Shown here: positions 12,122 to 23,148 of the stretch, one piece after another
How positions within the stretch are numbered: position 1 is the first letter of the stretch
Layout: each line of letters starts with the position of its first letter
Assembly (NCBI GenBank): GCA_958510825.1
Contig: OY294045.1
Coordinates: 5,817,916 to 5,881,915 of the forward strand
Direction of reading: 5' to 3'
DNA length: 64,000 bases
DNA from: Brachypterus glaber
Taxonomy: Eukaryota; Arthropoda; Insecta; Coleoptera; Kateretidae
The notes under the pieces: model-generated
Databases searched by the model: none
Told to the model about the DNA's origin: nothing
Seen by the model: the letters and a program-made list of their open reading frames with translations, nothing else
Position numbers and translations under genes: made by a program

Positions 12122-12321
12122 NNNNNNNNNNNNNNNNNNNNNNNNNNNNNNNNNNNNNNNNNNNNNNNNNNNNNNNNNNNNNNNNNNNNNNNNNNNNNNN
12201 NNNNNNNNNNNNNNNNNNNNNNNNNNNNNNNNNNNNNNNNNNNNNNNNNNNNNNNNNNNNNNNNNNNNNNNNNNNNNNNNNNNNNNNNNNNNNNNNNNNN
12301 NNNNNNNNNNNNNNNNNNNNN
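12122..12321. other. Assembly gap (200 N)
   Basis: Run of undetermined bases directly after a family E element. Its true size is unknown if 200 is a placeholder. Confidence 0.98.
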
Positions 12322-12540
12322 ATATCTCTGGCTTGTGTCTATGTTTTATCCGGGGAAAACGCTAAAAGTTAAAGTGGCTCGTCTCTTTTTGACAGCTTCA
12401 CCAAAAGTTATACATTTTCTCTTAATAAAACAATATACACACTATTAATAATAGCATTTCTAAAATTTGAACTGTAGGACCATGACATTTTTAAAAATAC
12501 CCATGAAAGCATGACAAATGAAATTCTTTAAAATAATAAG

Positions 12541-12742
12541 ATCGCCATGACATGCTGGTTGAAAATGTGTCTATGGACCAAATGGTTCGACTGCAAAACC
12601 TTTTTAGTTTGTTTGCTATCCAAACAAAAATGAATACATGTGCTACTAGGTAAAACAGATGAAACCATTAACGACCACAGTCCAGAAAAAGGTTCATTGA
12701 ATAAAATGATTTTTGCATTTGGCAAAATTATAATTTATTAAA
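12541..12742 (+). pseudogene. Unrecognised coding-like stretch with a frame break
   Basis: Plus-strand codons from 12540 read DRHDMLVENVSMDQMVRL, QNLFSLFAIQTKMNTCATR then stop. Shifting frame near 12640-12650 continues as VLLGKTDETINDHSPEKG, SLNKMIFAFGKIIIY and stops at about 12742. Two adjacent open stretches with balanced residue composition suggest a decayed exon, retrocopy or transposon gene. I do not recognise the protein. It could also be a chance frame. Confidence 0.25.
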
Positions 12743-13057
12743 CACCAAAATTCAATAAAAGTCACTTATTTTTACCTTCCATAACATATAAAACTAGACT
12801 AGACATTACAACATTTGGCGATATACAAGAGTTTAGTAAGACGAAATTGACAAAACAAATGCGCTTTACAGTTACAGATATAACCTCAAAATTTAAATTA
12901 ATTATTAAACGTCAATTGTTTTATTCAAACAAAAACATTAATTTGTTAAAACTAATAACACAGGTATACCATTAAAAAAATGACCTTGAAGGGGAAAGTG
13001 ATTAATCTCAAAAGAAGTGAGAGTCTACTGCCTTATATCAGGGAGTTTCCATTTAAA

Positions 13058-13425
13058 TAAGTACTCATACAAATTATAATGCAAAAATTGAAGGTTATGT
13101 CAGATTGTTGTGACAGATATCAGTTTTAAATATTTAACAATAGATGGGGCAGTTTTAATTTTTTGAACTGAATTGATAAAAAACTGGTCAAATATTAAGA
13201 AAAACTAATAAACTTTATGTAATTTTAACGCAGAACGTTAAATTGCATTAAATTATTCAATATTTCATGGTAAAATAAATATATTTTTGCCAATTATGCT
13301 ACAGTTTTCTTTACTTTTATAAACAAGAGATGGCACTACATGTGCTCATTCTAGAGCTAGAATGGATTCATTATGTGTTTGAAAAGTGTGTGTATTTGCT
13401 TACATTCTAAAGCAGTCGTAGAAAA
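13058..13425 (+). repeat. Repeat B, copy 2 (partial)
   Basis: Shares TGTCAGATTGTTGTGACAGA, AATATTTCATGGTAAAA and TTACATTCTAAAGCAGTCGT with copy 3. Begins internally, so it is truncated. Confidence 0.8.
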
Positions 13426-13615
13426 TCAGTTTCTCTCGACGCCTCCTTAAACATTTTTATATTTTTAAACTTCTGGAATGTACTACAGAATCCCGAGGTT
13501 TTTTTCCTACCCATATAGGGTATTGACATATACAAGCCATTAGGCCAAAAGATATATGGACGGCTTTGGCGGCTTGAAAACTTAAAAAAGCGGCCTTTTT
13601 TCCTCAAATTCAAAA

Positions 13616-15304
13616 CTCATATTTAGCCGCATGGGGTGGCCACCACTTGACCACATGTTAACATTTTTAGACACTAACGTGATCTTTACTTGTTTCTTTT
13701 TTCGTTGTAACTTGATACTGGTGTGATAAATGCCTATTCTTTGTTATTTATAACTCATTAACAGTTTATCTAAAGATAGTTTTTAACCTGTTAAGAATCT
13801 AGGCTTACTTAAATATACACTTAATACCCATGATTACGTTTTAAACAGCCACTAATAGTGAGTAATTTTATTGGGCCTTAAATTCTTTTATTTTCCAAAC
13901 TTTAAATGTTATATTTAAGTTCCAGGAATTATTTTATTACGTAACCAAGTGATAAATTACTACTATTGACTTTATGTAACGAAAATAGTCTTTTTACAAT
14001 TGGACTCTGCCTGACAGTCCTGTCTTTCCTGGAATTTGCCGATGGATTTTTGACCCAATTCCAATATACCTAGAGTGCTGAAATTAGGTAGTATCTGTTC
14101 AAAATTCGTTGTAGTTACATCAGTCCAAAGTCCAAGTAAAATACCTAAAATTAGGCCCGAGAACGACTATAAACTAAATAAATAAATAAATAAAGGTATA
14201 GTAACTTAACTTCATTGACAAGACAATATATAATGTAATCCCCTATAAGCACATCGTTCGGGCGGAGCGGTGGCCGAGGCCCGCCAAATCATTTTATTTA
14301 ATCCGGTCCAGTCCGGCTGTGCGTATAGACGTTTAGACGTCCTCCCAAAAACCTACTATATTTCCTAAAAAATCTAGGTAGTAGGCAATTGTCTATCCAG
14401 GGTGGCCACTATTTTCAGAAATAAATTTCCCTGACTTTTCCCGGTTTTCCAGGCAATTTTTTTGATTTCTTTCTGACCAATAAGGAGTCTTATGACAAAA
14501 AAAACAACTTTTGTCTGACTAAATTTCCCGGCTCTACCTAAACACATTTAATATTTTTTAAGGTTTAAAATGCTCAAGATTCTCTGCCGGCACTATGGCA
14601 TGAAGTGTTAATTATTCTACTAATTAAGTAAGTACACCCTGTGACCGGTGTTATAAGACAAAAACATACGCTAGGAAGGTTTCCATAATGTTTTACTTAA
14701 TTTTAACACAAATAAGTTAAAAACTTACCTTGGCCATAAAAAACACCACGAAAAAAGTACATGTACACTTACTACAGTTGAATAAAATGTTTTTGCGAGC
14801 CGTAAACTCAAAAGTGCCTGTAAATATATTTTTGCACGACCAAGACTAAAACCTAATTTTACGCTTTCATTTTCGGGACTAAACTTGCCGTTTTTCTCCC
14901 TAGGGAATAAAAATCACGGCAACCTTGACAATATTAAAATATTATACTTACTATGTGCTTTGCTGGTTCAAAAATTAGGTTTGGTGGTGTTTTGTAATAA
15001 ATTAGCGATTCAAACCAATTTATTTGATTTTAACAAAGAAAACCTTTAAAAATAACATTGTTATAACAATTTATACATAACTTAAAATTTATCATCTTCG
15101 TCCATTTTTTTGACATTTGTGTCAACCATATTAAAAAACAATTGAAATCGCGATAGCCATGAAACTGACTTTTCGCAATTTACAGGCATCTTGATTAAAT
15201 TACGAAAATAAAACAACCGATTTTAGACGCGTGGTTTTTAATTTTAATTTTATCTACCGACCTAAATTATGTTTGGTCCTGCAAAAAATAGTGTATATAC
15301 CTCA
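13616..15304. other. Intergenic with a GC patch and an (AAAT)n tail
   Basis: AAACTAAATAAATAAATAAA at about 14172 may be the tail of a decayed retroposon. GGAGCGGTGGCCGAGGC at about 14265 resembles a tRNA-Leu/Ser D-arm, but no tRNA folds. Frame 13407-13613 is unrecognised. Confidence 0.4.
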
Positions 15305-15409
15305 GGACTAAACTTGGCCGTTTTAGTCCCTTGCATTTCTGTTTCCCTCGCTCGCTACGCTCGCTCAGGAAACACTAATGCAGCGGGACTAAAACAGCCA
15401 GTTTAGTCC
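15305..15409. mobile_element. 105-bp foldback element
   Basis: Ends GGACTAAACTTGGCCGTTTT / AAAACAGCCAGTTTAGTCC; inner CTCGCTCGCTACGCTCGCTC. A related end (GGGACTAAACTTGCCGTTTT) stands alone at about 14876. Confidence 0.75.
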
Positions 15410-15631
15410 CTTGGAATATAAAGAACTATTTGACCCCTAGACATGCGAATATTTACATTGTAACAACCACATGTGTATCAATTAGTCGTATCTGACGGAA
15501 TTAAGTCAATGTTTCTTAGAAATATTTGGCGCTGTGAACAAAATGTACGCAAGATAAATCTTTTTGCTGGTTCCACCTACTTCGTGGGTGGCTATTAATT
15601 ATAACCACCCATTATAATAACTTATAGTATT

Positions 15632-16159
15632 GTAAACCATAGAAAAAATGTTATCTCTCCAAAATATAAATTTATTGTCTATTAAACAAACATTACAGCG
15701 ACAATTGTTTCGACTTTTTTAACATACAAGTCATTATCAAGCTACAAATAATGAAAAATTAGATTGACAATGGTATAATTCCTTTTAGAAAAACTTACTT
15801 TTTAAATTTATAAACAAATTAACTTGAGTACACATTATTAGAAATGTCATACTAACCTTAACTATATTATTTTTATAAAATCTTAAAAATTTAAACAAAA
15901 AGAAAACTACAATAAGTTAAAATAAAATAAATTAATGAAATCTAAAATTTAAAATTGAATAAAAATCTGGGACATCTATCATAAACTAAACCAAACTATA
16001 AATTTTTCTAAACTTTTTAAACATTTTCAACCTAACTTTTCATTATTTGTAGCTTGAAAATGACTTTATGTTAAAAAGTCGAAACAATTATCGCTGTAAT
16101 GTTTGTTTAATAGACAATAAATTTATATTTTGGAGAGATAAAATTTTTTCTATGGTTTA
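15632..16159. mobile_element. 528-bp element with about 130-bp inverted ends
   Basis: Arms share TAAACCATAGAAAAAAT, CTCTCCAAAATATAAATTTA, AAACAAACATTACAGCGA and CATTATTTGTAGCTTG in inverted order. The 15-base word AACTTATAGTATTGT occurs just before it (15619-15633) and again at 16199-16213. Confidence 0.82.
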
Positions 16160-16520
16160 TTTAAATCAACTCCAATATGAGTAAGGATCAAGAATTTCTT
16201 AACTTATAGTATTGTGTTTATTTCTATGTTTTAGACATATTCCATATGTAAGGGTCCTTCTGGTTATTCTAAAATATTTTCTTATCTCATTCCTAAAAAA
16301 GGCACTTAAAACAAGCAAAACTGATATATTTTTTGGGTATGAGAATGTTTAAACGTTTTAAAACTGTTGTCACTATTGAAGTACATAGTTGTTTATTATA
16401 GATACTCGTCGCAGATTTAAAAATAGAGCTATAGAAAAGTAGAACTAAAACTTTTTCACATGTAGGTAGGTACTCTTTCAAACGTACAATTTTTTACATG
16501 CGCTCAGCTTATAATAGTAA

Positions 16521-16629
16521 TTATAAACCAAGGTAGAGAAGACATTTTTTATAGCCGAGCGTATTAAAGCTGCGTAGCAGCGAGGGATTTAAGAGTGAGA
16601 GGCTATAACTACCACTACCGTGGTTTATA
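16521..16629. mobile_element. 109-bp foldback element
   Basis: TTATAAACCAAGGTAG and CTACCGTGGTTTATA at the ends; inner TTTTATAGCC / GGCTATA. Centre GCTGCGTAGCAGCGAGG. Confidence 0.6.
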
Positions 16630-17369
16630 TATTATTTTTTCACTACTAGCGCATTTATTCTTATTATCTAACATTTTTATATCAATAATAAACTAAAATG
16701 TTTGCTGGATCTTAATTAACCATGTAATATTTGTATAATTTATATATACAGTATAAATATATTAAAAAGTTACATTAGATACGAAAAGGCCACTTAGAAT
16801 GTATTTTAATAATATGGTAATACTACTTTTGTACAAATTTAAAAATTACGTTCTAAAATACTGTAATATCACATTATAAATCAACCTACTTTTGTTACAG
16901 TGCGTGTTTCATAAAACTAACTGTGAAGAGTATAGTTAAGAATGTGAAGAATTACATAACTTTATGGCTTGTTTATAATAAATTTTAAAAATTTATTCTT
17001 TAATGTCGGTAGCATAAACAAACTCCAAAATGTTAATTTTCCAGTGCCGCTATCTACCGCTACCTCTTTTTTTATCAAGTGTTTAGTGAGAATTATGTAC
17101 ATGGAAATTATTCAAATTAGAATCAGCGATAAAAATAATTGGATCCAGTCCGTTCTGTTTAAAAAAACAGTGCTACAACCAATAAATACCTGACAAATGT
17201 TAATTATTTATAAACAAGAAATAAAAATGTGAGAATTAAATTAATTTTAAATAGAAATCCTAATGGTCAGCGCTACATTTAGATTAGACATAGAAAGGAG
17301 TTCTGCAAAGAAGAGAGAGAGACAAAAGATATTTGTTTTTTTTTTAAGTAAAAGACTATTTTTTTAGAG
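16630..17369. other. Intergenic, nothing recognised
   Basis: AT-rich; frame 16969-17193 has no family motif. No inverted repeat of note. Confidence 0.5.
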
Positions 17370-17594
17370 CATACAAAGAAAAAAGGATTTCTTGAACCAA
17401 GGACACATGTCTTTCGGTATGTTCAAAGCTATATTTTCTTTAAACCAAAGTCAGTGTCCTTGAATAAATAGCACGTGTTTTTGAATGAAGATTGGCGCTC
17501 TTCAAGAAATGCTGGCCTGGAAATAAGAGAATATGGCTCTGAATATATCGAAAGACACTTGTCCTTGGTTAAAGGAATTATTTTTTTCTGTGTA
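17370..17594. mobile_element. Family C palindromic element, copy 2 (degraded)
   Basis: Recognisable by CTTGAACCAAGGACACATGT on the left and a matching degraded right arm (GACACTTGTCCTTGGTTAAA). Arms have drifted, so this is an older copy. Confidence 0.75.
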
Positions 17595-17670
17595 GGTTTC
17601 TTATTAATATTGAATATTGAATATATTCAAACTACTCGGCGATACATTTTAACAAAAAAAAAAACTTGAT

Positions 17671-18002
17671 CTTGATTTTTTTTAATGATTTCATTTAAAC
17701 GAGTAAGGTGGGAAAAAAAGTTATCGATAAATAAAAATTAAAAACTTTCGTATTCTTAAAAGATAAAAATCGAATATCGGTTTTTTCTTTGAAAAACACC
17801 GATATATATACATATCTATAGTTAATATGTATAGTCAATATTGTTGTGTGTAACAAATTAGTCGTCATATGTTTCGATTTAGTTACCTTTATAAATAATT
17901 TACCTCATAATTCGGCAAAATTATTCCGTAAGCCTATGTTTCTCTGTTTATTTTTAACGTTGATGAGTCATAACTGAGTTTACGCCGACTACTGGTTATT
18001 AC
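17671..18002 (+). repeat. About 330-bp direct repeat, copy 1
   Basis: Nearly the same as 18675-19003: CATTTAAACGAGTAAGGTGG, AGTTATCGATAA, AACACCGATATATATA and GCCGACTACTGGTTATTAC. Period about 1.0 kb. Ends are not TG...CA and no primer-binding site or gag/pol is visible, so segmental duplication is preferred over LTRs. Confidence 0.85.
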
Positions 18003-18674
18003 GGGATGATAAATAAAAAGAAAGTAAAAATATAACGTTGATCCATATCTAAACATTTTAACCATTTCAAATACGGTAGCTAAGCCTGATGAATGAAACC
18101 GGTCAATTTCACGAAACCGTTGAGCCTTTTACACGTACATTTTTATTCTAAAACCCCATAAACAGTCCGAAATTACCTGGGTATTATATCCCAGGCGTTT
18201 TTATGGTAGGCGGGACCCTAAACTAAACGCTTGCGGCATGCGATATTTGGTTTTATTTTCATTTTATATTTTTTCATCTGGCCTTTTAATGTTTTCCAAA
18301 CAAAGCTTTTGCCAAAGTCTTAAAGTGTGTTAAAATATAATGAGATTTTTGCCGCAGGTGAGAAATTGAAAGATTGTAAATTTTTACTTTAATTATTCCA
18401 TTATTCTTTAAACTTTGTGGCTGAATATTTATTAAAAATTACACCGCCACAAAAAAGTCAATTATTCTTAAGGGCCCTTTCGAATAAAAAAAAGCCTACA
18501 AACTTTTTCTTGTCCATGATGGAACAAAAAAAAATATTTTTTGGAATTTGTAGGTTTTTTTTTTGCGGGAAAATTCCTAGTTATTTCGGCGAATTTCCAG
18601 TACTCGTATAGGCGCCGCGTCGACTCTAGCGTTGACGCGAGGTTTTAAATATTTACATTTTTATTTCTTTTTAT

Positions 18675-19003
18675 CTTGATTTCTTTAATGATTCCATTTA
18701 AACGAGTAAGGTGGGAAAAAAGTTATCGATAATTAAGAATTAAAAACTTCCGTATTCTTAAAAGATAAAAATCGAATGTCGGTTTTTTCTTTGAAAAACA
18801 CCGATATATATAGATAAGTATGGTTAATATGTATAGTCAATACTGTTGTGTTTAACAAATTAGTCGTCAAATGTTTCGGTTTAGTGACCTTTATAAAAAT
18901 TTCTCTCATAATTCGGCAAAATTATTCCGTAAGCCTATGTTTCTGTGTTTATTTTCAACGTTGATGAGTCATAACTGAGTTTACGCCGACTACTGGTTAT
19001 TAC
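18675..19003 (+). repeat. About 330-bp direct repeat, copy 2
   Basis: Second copy, differing by scattered substitutions. The 672 bp between copies contains a CCTACAAACTTTTTCTTG...GGAATTTGTAGG inverted pair and a GGCGCCGCGTCGAC GC-rich patch, and no coding frame I can support. Confidence 0.85.
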
Positions 19004-19011
19004 CATTGTTA

Positions 19012-19144
19012 ACCCTATTGAAAATGACGGGTCTTTGCGGGTATTAATGGTGCACAAACCGGACTTGGGCGGGTGAATTTCATCCGCTCAATTCCGGTTT
19101 ATGCACCATTTATACCCGCGCAGACCCGTCATTTTCCGCAGGGT
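19012..19144. mobile_element. 133-bp palindromic element
   Basis: 52-bp arms: ACCCTATTGAAAATGACGGG / CCCGTCATTTTCCGCAGGGT and GGTGCACAAACCGGA / TCCGGTTTATGCACC. GC-richer than its surroundings; directly adjoins the 330-bp repeat. Confidence 0.82.
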
Positions 19145-19217
19145 ACTTATAAAGAGCCACTCGGAGACGCTTTGCCCTTTTGTTATTTTTTTTTGTTTTT
19201 AATATAATATTATATTA

Positions 19218-20053
19218 CCCAGGTAGCAAAATAACATGACATTCACGTGAAAGCCACGTTAATATGTGACATGTGATGTTAAGATTGTAGTCTCATTTAA
19301 CAAGAATGTAGCATGGTGGGGATGTCCTAAGTCCGTCCCTAATAACATCACACAATGACATCCCGAAAATAACGTGTTTGTGACATCATAAATCCACATT
19401 CCTGTTATATCTAATATCTTATGGATGCCGTTACTGTTACTTTAATATTTAAATAATATCCTAGGATATTAGCTTTTTCTAAATTAAAACCATTAAAAAC
19501 GCTATAACCCTATAAAAAAATCGGATTTAAAATCAATCAGTAATTGAAACAATCACAGATTGAAACAGATAGATTCTAAATACGAAATTGCAGATTAAGC
19601 GAAGAATATATTCCTTTAATCAGTGTCCGTGGTCTTGAGAAGCCCGGCTTGGCTAATTATCCGGAAGGGAAAGGCCAAAAATAAAGAGAGAGAGAGAAGC
19701 CCGGCAGAGCCCCCTATCCATTGGAAATCGTATAATGTGTATACAATTTCCTTATAATAATTTACTCTATCAACATCATCTTATATCGATTTTTTTGCTT
19801 CGAACGTCGGTGAGAAGCAAAATAACATGGCATTCACGTGAAAGCCACGTTAATATGTGACATGCGATATATTCACAGCGTTGTTAATTATTTGTTATTA
19901 AATAACATGTTTGTCACGTCACACGTGTTACGTTGCAAATGTGATGTTAAATAGATGTTATTTTTCAATATTATGTGATGTTATGATTTAGTTTAAAAAT
20001 ACACCCAAAAGTGATGTTAATTTCTTGTAACATAACATCCCTTGCTACCTGGG
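19218..20053. mobile_element. Family F element, copy 1 (836 bp)
   Basis: Ends CCCAGGTAGCAA / TTGCTACCTGGG with a TA on each side, so TA target duplication and Tc1/mariner-type integration are inferred. It is built as a head and a second half that both start AGCAAAATAACATG(A/G)CATTCACGTG. Many TGATGTTA/TAACATCA words. Carries the nested SINE stub at 19648-19693. Confidence 0.88.
19648..19693 (+). mobile_element. 5'-truncated stub of the same SINE inside a family F element
   Basis: 46 bp present in this family F copy but absent from the other two. It resembles only the 3' tail of the SINE (GGCTAATTATCCGGAAGG... then an A-rich run and GAGAGAG). It is flanked by 11-bp duplications GAGAAGCCCGG (19637-19647, 19694-19704). 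The severe 5' truncation is typical of target-primed reverse transcription. Confidence 0.75.
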
Positions 20054-20146
20054 TATATTATCTATAATATTATATTGTATTTATATTTAAGTAGGAAACT
20101 TTACGTAATTTCAATCACAAAAAAGTCTTTAAAGTAAGTAAACATA

Positions 20147-20850
20147 CAGTGCGGTCCAAAAGTCACCCCCCCCCCCCTTTTAACTTTTGAACGAGTTGAG
20201 ATATCGACTTTAAATTTAGAACTCTTAAATAAGACAACTTAAACTATCTTTTAGCATATATTTGATATTTTCAGCTCTTAAAATGTGGGCAGGGGGCATG
20301 GGGGGACATTTTTTTAAAGTGATACATCATTTTAAAGCTTATAAAATTTTCTATTTAAACTAATATTTTTAAATTTTTTAAAAATGTTTTTTAAGGTTTT
20401 GATTTTTCAATTTTTTGTGCTAAAACATTCGTTTTTTTAAGTTTTTTTTTATTAATTTTTATTTATATCAACCAAAATTAGTTTAAAAGTATAATAAACA
20501 TTTTTTTATGTAAAAAATTAGGCATTTTTAAAAAAATTATTTGTTTTTTTTAGAGGAATTTTGACATAAATACCCATTTTCAACCCCATTTTAAACCCAA
20601 ATTTTTTTTTTTCTTTAATTTAAAAATATGGAGTTAAATGGAGAATTTTATAAGCTTTAAAATGATGTATTACACGACCCCCTTTCAATTTAAAAAAAAT
20701 GTGCCCCCATGCCCACATTTTAAGAGCTGAAAGTATTAAATATATGCTAAAAGATAGTTTAAGTTGTCTTATTTAAAATTTCCAAATTTGAAGTCGATAT
20801 CTCAACTGGTTCAAAAGTTAAGAGGGGGGAGTGACTTTTGGACCGCTCTG
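20147..20850. mobile_element. Family G element, copy 1 (704 bp)
   Basis: Ends CAGTGCGGTCCAAAAGTCAC / GTGACTTTTGGACCGCTCTG with TA on both sides, typical of Tc1/mariner non-autonomous elements. Inverted ends extend about 190 bp and include AAAATGTGGGCAGGGGGCAT. T-rich middle, no ORF. Confidence 0.88.
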
Positions 20851-20927
20851 TATAAAAAAAGACGACGTTAGGCACTCAATCTTCTCTGTAACTGTACAAT
20901 AAAAAAGAACTCATCTTAATATCTTTT

Positions 20928-21402
20928 TTTATATTTTGCGACTCATAAGCTCATAATCACATAATAAAACATAATATTGCGTGTTCTTATAGCCCCATAA
21001 GAGGTCTGTACTTTTTTTTCTTTTGGGTTGGCAACATACAAAAGCCTAACACTTAACGTTTTCCATGCAAATGCTAACGTCGCTTTAAAGTTTAATTTTC
21101 TACAAAATTTTGTGTTTAGGTTATTTTTTACCGTGTTAAAATTGTGGCTTAGTTAATTGCAGTAAAACAAAAAGAAGACATGACTATAAAATATATCAAA
21201 ATATAATTTGTTCTTAAAATTTTAAACATGGCGAAAACTGTAATGCCAACCCGAAACAAAAATCCGTAAATCAGTCATCAATTTATATGTAAGTTTTTTT
21301 AAACTTTAGAGCAAAATAGAAAAAATTGTATAAAGCACTCGTTTCATAACACGTTTTTAGCACTAAAAACGTATGTTATGAAACTAGTACTTTAATATAC
21401 TA
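20928..21402 (+). repeat. Repeat A, copy 3
   Basis: Same landmarks; differs by an insertion of AATAAAACAT-like sequence near its start. It ends in GAAACTAGTACTTTAATATACT, identical to the MITE end in the TMEM170 intron. Confidence 0.8.
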
Positions 21403-22106
21403 TAATAATAACTGATAATTTTCGTCTCAAAATTTGGTTGGTAAGAGCAAAAAATGTGACTCAATAAAATAGATTTATTTATTTTTTTAACATAAATTCA
21501 TTTAACTTTTTTCGAGACTTTTTTACAGTGTTTAAAAGCGAGGTGAGGTAGACAGTTATCCTGTCAGACCGTCTAGTGCAAAATTTCTTCTTTAACCTTT
21601 AGGTAACTTCAGTGCAGCCACAGTTAATTAAAAACCAATACGTTTTATTTAAATGAAGTAAGTCTTCTAACAACAAATCATCATTCATATTAATAACTAT
21701 TTAAATAGCCCTAAAAACCCGTTCTTCTTTTGACTAGAAGAATATTTCTTAGTTAAAATGATGAGGTAACATATAATTAAATATGGAAAATTCTCATTGG
21801 GAATAATGAAAAACTACGCTTAAAAAAAGGTATCAATTACTGAAGATACTTCTGTACAGTAAGTATAATTTAGATAATTATCAGTTTCGGCTTTTAGGAT
21901 ACAAATTATGATTTATGTAGCCCAAATACGCGACTGATCCACCTTAAAATATGGTATACATACAAAAAGTTAAAGTTAAATTTTTAGCAATGTTTTTTGA
22001 GAAAGTAAGGTTATAAAAACTAAATTAAATTGTTTGATATTTACAAATTTAAAAAATCTATATAAAACATTTTACTATTCCTTAAAACGACTTTTGTTTG
22101 ATTAAA

Positions 22107-22191
22107 CGCAGTCGTCCCTCCGAAGTGACTGATCGATTTCGTGCTTTTTAGCACTCTTCAGAGCCACATATCGGTAGTAGGGACAACTACG
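22107..22191 (-). ncRNA. Hammerhead ribozyme in the inverted partial unit
   Basis: Reverse complement of the same motif (TCTTCAG core, GTGCTTTTTAGCAC stem II, TTTC). It could act only in minus-strand transcripts. In plus-strand RNA it would pair with the direct copies and lock part of the transcript in a long duplex. Confidence 0.88.
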
Positions 22192-22626
22192 AAAATCAAA
22201 TCCTTTCCATATATCTCTATATAGAGTTTAAAAATCGTTGTAAGGAAAAGCAAAAACAGCTAGCGACATCTACTGCTAAAAGCAGAGACTGGATAATAGT
22301 AAATAGTAAAATGTTTTATATAGATTTTTTAAATTTGTAAATATCAAACAATTTAATTTAGTTTATTAATTCAGATACCACTGTAAAAGGTGACCTCCTA
22401 GCGTTTAGGATTCAATTGGCGGCAATGTCCACCGTGGCATTGATTAATCTGCCCCCTATCGACAGCGTGCAATAGGTTCTTGAAACCAATAACTGCTTCC
22501 TTTTTTGGACTGTCGATAGGTTTATCCAGTCTCTGCTTTTAGCAGTAGATGTCGCTAGCTGTTTTTGCTTTTCCTTACAACGATTTTTAAACTCTATATA
22601 GAGATATATGGAAAGGATTTGATTTT

Positions 22627-22711
22627 CGTAGTTGTCCCTACTACCGATATGTGGCTCTGAAGAGTGCTAAAAAGCACGAAATCGATCAGTCACTTCGGAG
22701 GGACGACTGCG
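22627..22711 (+). ncRNA. Hammerhead ribozyme, unit 1
   Basis: All core elements are present: CTGAAGA (the CUGANGA box), stem II GTGC/GCAC closed by TAAAAA, then GAAA, then cleavage triplet ATC with the cut after C22687. Stem I has an inner 6 bp (GTGGCT with AGTCAC, one G-U), an internal loop, and an outer 13-bp helix (22627-22639 with 22699-22711, two G-U pairs). Stem III is only the self-complementary ATCGAT with no loop, the type that works best as a dimer. Type I hammerhead. Confidence 0.9.
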
Positions 22712-23063
22712 TTTAATCAAACAAAAGTCGTTTTAAGGAATAGTAAAATGTTTTATATAGATTTTTTAAATTTGTAAATATCAAACAATTTAATTTAGTT
22801 TATTAATTCAGATACCACTGTAAAAGGTGACCTCCTAGCGTTTAGGATTCAATTGGCGGCAATGTCCACCGTGGCATTGATTAATCTGCCCCCTATCGAC
22901 AGCGTGCAATAGGTTCTTGAAACCAATAACTGCTTCCTTTTTTGGACTGTCGATAGGTTTATCCAGTCTCTGCTTTTAGCAGTAGATGTCGCTAGCTGTT
23001 TTTGCTTTTCCTTACAACGATTTTTAAACTCTATATAGAGATATATGGAAAGGATTTGATTTT

Positions 23064-23148
23064 CGTAGTTGTCCCTACTACCGATATGTGGCTCTGAAGA
23101 GTGCTAAAAAGCACGAAATCGATCAGTCACTTCGGAGGGACGACTGCG
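23064..23148 (+). ncRNA. Hammerhead ribozyme, unit 2
   Basis: Same 85 bases as unit 1 shifted by 437; predicted cleavage after C23124. Cutting here and in unit 1 would release a 437-nt linear RNA with ends suited to circularisation. Confidence 0.9.

Noticed and set aside
14265..14285. tRNA fragment suggested by GGTGGCCGAGGC
   Set aside because: Only a D-arm-like word; the rest of a tRNA is absent.
17671..19003. LTR retrotransposon
   Set aside because: Direct repeats lack TG...CA ends, a tRNA primer site, a polypurine tract and any gag/pol sequence between them.
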